Assembly: GCA_948439925.1 (NCBI GenBank)
Contig: CAOJNR010000058.1
Location: 1-6,687, forward strand
Source of the DNA: an uncultured Clostridia bacterium
Lineage (GTDB): Bacteria; Bacillota; Clostridia; Christensenellales; UBA1242
DNA: 6,687 nt
Reading direction: 5' to 3'
A program made the position numbers and the translations under genes. The notes beneath the pieces are model-generated. The model was given only the letters and a program-made list of their open reading frames with translations. It searched no databases and was not told the origin of the DNA. Shown in pieces: positions 5,327 through 6,687 of the stretch (position 1 is the first letter of the stretch; each line of letters opens with the position of its first letter).

Positions 5327-6235
5327 ATGCTTGATAAAATCTTGCCAAAAGAAATTTACAATCCACTTGTCGAAAGGGTGAGTTTCAATGCACTTAATGA
5401 AATCCGCATTCGTGCGGACAAGCCTATCGTTTTGGCTATCGGTGGGCAACGCTTTTTCCTTGGCGAAAAGGGCATGACTGGCAATTTGAAAGAGGCGATT
5501 ATTCCTTCACGCGTTATGATTGAAGATATCGTTTTCAGAGCAAGCGAATGCTCAATTTATTCTGTCAATGAACAAATCAAAAAAGGCTTCATTGTCACAA
5601 AGGGCGGAATAAGAATTGGTCTTGGTGGCGATATGATTGAAGAAAAAGGTCAAATAAAAACCATGACCAATTTTTCTAGTATCAACATCAGAATTCCTCA
5701 TGAGATAAAGAACTGCTCACTTCCAGTCTTTGCTCATATCTTGCATGACGAGCAGGTGCATAACACTCTCATTTTGTCACCAGCGGGAAGCGGAAAAACA
5801 ACATTTCTTCGCGACTTCATCTGCCAACTTTCTGAACGGAATTATGCTTTCAACGTCCTTGTTTTAGATGAGCGCGGTGAACTGGATATCGGCAAGCCTG
5901 GCTCGATTGGCAATTTTTCAGACAAGATTTCCTTCGCGCGAAAAAAGGTAGGTTTTGAAAATGGAATCCGTTCGCTCAGTCCAAACCTTATCGTCACTGA
6001 CGAACTTGGACAAGAAGAGGATATTGAAGCCGTGCGCTATGCCGTCAACTGTGGCGTTAACATTTTGGCGTCAGCCCACTGCGACAGCATTGAAAGTTTT
6101 CAGAAAAAACCATCTTTTTCAAAAATAATCGAAGAAAAAGTCTTTTCAAGATATGTTCTTCTGTCAATGAGAAATGGTCCTGGAACAATCGAAGGTGTCT
6201 ACAACGAAAACTTCTCACGCGTGACAAAATATTAA
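5327..6235 (+). CDS. spoIIIAA: Stage III sporulation protein AA, ATPase of the SpoIIIA-SpoIIQ channel
   Basis: SpoIIIAA is a secretion-superfamily ATPase on the mother-cell side of the channel that joins mother cell and forespore after engulfment; it supports sigma-G activity. The protein is 302 residues, close to the family length. The N-terminal part has the conserved NEIRIRADKPIVL segment. The nucleotide site shows a Walker A, SPAGSGKTT (151-159, K157, T158), in which the usual first Gly is Ser. It also has an Asp box, LDERGEL (D181, E182), the conserved GIRSLSPNLIVTDELG with Walker B D225-E226, and a His box, ASAH (H251). The C-terminal NGPGTIEGVYN is also family-typical. No membrane segment is present, as expected for a soluble ATPase. 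spoIIIAB follows after 34 bp. Type II/IV secretion ATPases share the fold, but length and the adjacent spoIIIAB decide the call. Confidence 0.94.
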   Translation: MLDKILPKEIYNPLVERVSFNALNEIRIRADKPIVLAIGGQRFFLGEKGMTGNLKEAIIPSRVMIEDIVFRASECSIYSVNEQIKKGFIVTKGGIRIGLGGDMIEEKGQIKTMTNFSSINIRIPHEIKNCSLPVFAHILHDEQVHNTLILSPAGSGKTTFLRDFICQLSERNYAFNVLVLDERGELDIGKPGSIGNFSDKISFARKKVGFENGIRSLSPNLIVTDELGQEEDIEAVRYAVNCGVNILASAHCDSIESFQKKPSFSKIIEEKVFSRYVLLSMRNGPGTIEGVYNENFSRVTKY

Positions 6236-6257
6236 TTAAGATTGTTTTACTATAAAT

Positions 6258-6266
6258 AGGAGGTGG
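6258..6266 (+). promoter_or_regulatory. Very strong Shine-Dalgarno of spoIIIAB
   Basis: AGGAGGTGG matches the 16S anti-Shine-Dalgarno over AGGAGGTG. The AGGAGG core ends 6 nt before the ATG at 6270. This is the longest such match in the window and would give efficient translation independent of spoIIIAA. Confidence 0.88.
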
Positions 6267-6269
6267 GTT

Positions 6270-6687
6270 ATGGTTAAATATATCCTCATGGCAGTACTGT
6301 TTTTTATTGCTTTATCAATAGGGGCTATCATATCAGCAAAGTATCGAAAAAGGGCAAACTTTTTTAAAGCTCTTGTTCTCATTTGTCAAAAACTTAATGT
6401 CGAAATTTCCTTTTCTCGTGAACGCATAAAAACACTTCTTGCAAGTTTTGATGACAAAACAAAAGCTCAGCTTTGTGGCTTGACCGAAAATTATCTTGCA
6501 TTTATTGACCAAGAAAGTCCTCTCGACAAAGCCTCACTTTTTAAAGGAATTAACTTTCTTAAAGAAGAGGAGTCTGACCTGATATTTCTCTTTTTCCGCT
6601 CGCTTGGGCGGAGTGATGTTGACAGCCAGTCAAAAGAACTCAAAAATTTTGAAAACCGATTTGATGAAATGGTTTCGTCTGCAACCG
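6270..6687 (+). CDS. spoIIIAB: Stage III sporulation protein AB, 5' part (3' end outside the window)
   Basis: SpoIIIAB is a mother-cell membrane-anchored component of the SpoIIIA-SpoIIQ channel, resembling GspF-type secretion proteins. The 139 complete codons in the window read without interruption to the edge; the family is usually about 170 residues, so perhaps 30 are missing. Residues 5-22 (ILMAVLFFIALSIGAIIS) form one hydrophobic N-terminal membrane segment, followed by a basic stretch (KYRKR). The helix LICQKLNVEISFSRERI and the signature LGRSDVDSQ (112-120) are typical of the family. It lies 34 bp after spoIIIAA and has its own strong ribosome binding site, in the standard spoIIIAA-AB order. 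Identification rests on these motifs and the context. Confidence 0.9.
   Translation, partial: MVKYILMAVLFFIALSIGAIISAKYRKRANFFKALVLICQKLNVEISFSRERIKTLLASFDDKTKAQLCGLTENYLAFIDQESPLDKASLFKGINFLKEEESDLIFLFFRSLGRSDVDSQSKELKNFENRFDEMVSSAT

Noticed and set aside
1..6687. CRISPR arrays, insertion sequences, transposases, phage genes or defence genes
   Set aside because: No repeat-spacer pattern and no such protein motifs were seen; the genes are conserved housekeeping and sporulation functions throughout.

Overview
The window is a 6.7 kb piece of chromosome from an AT-rich, low-GC Firmicute, most likely an endospore-forming clostridial-type bacterium. The evidence is the Firmicute order infB-rbfA-nrnA-truB, the purine-rich Shine-Dalgarno sites, an EF-P with a Bacillus-like lysine loop, and the first two genes of the spoIIIA sporulation operon. 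All genes lie on the + strand. I cannot name genus or species from sequence alone.

Layout. Positions 1-1268 hold the 3' part of infB (translation initiation factor IF2). A short hairpin, a candidate promoter with a perfect -10 box and an inverted repeat precede rbfA (1368-1754). rbfA overlaps nrnA (1747-2730) by 8 bp, and nrnA overlaps truB (2723-3568) by 8 bp, so these three are translationally linked. An AT-only inverted repeat surrounding a TATAAT box separates truB from a TIM-barrel gene of the endonuclease IV superfamily (3608-4471). efp (4520-5080) follows, with a good extended -10 promoter that overlaps the end of the TIM-barrel gene. A 246-bp gap (5081-5326) contains an unusually compact multi-hairpin structure with an intrinsic terminator inside it, a second weaker terminator, and the probable spoIIIA promoter region. 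spoIIIAA (5327-6235) and the start of spoIIIAB (6270 to the window end) follow.

How the genes work together. infB, rbfA and truB serve translation initiation, 30S maturation and tRNA pseudouridylation. nrnA clears nano-RNAs and pAp. efp rescues ribosomes stalled at polyproline. spoIIIAA and spoIIIAB belong to the mother-cell side of the SpoIIIA-SpoIIQ channel used during engulfment. The endonuclease IV-like gene links the translation block to the efp-spoIIIA block. It keeps eight of the nine metal ligands of endonuclease IV, with the third-zinc aspartate apparently replaced.

Most of the window is ordinary conserved housekeeping DNA. I see no new multi-gene system. The items most worth a second look are the 89-nt four-way-junction element at 5094-5182 and the metal-site variant of the TIM-barrel enzyme.
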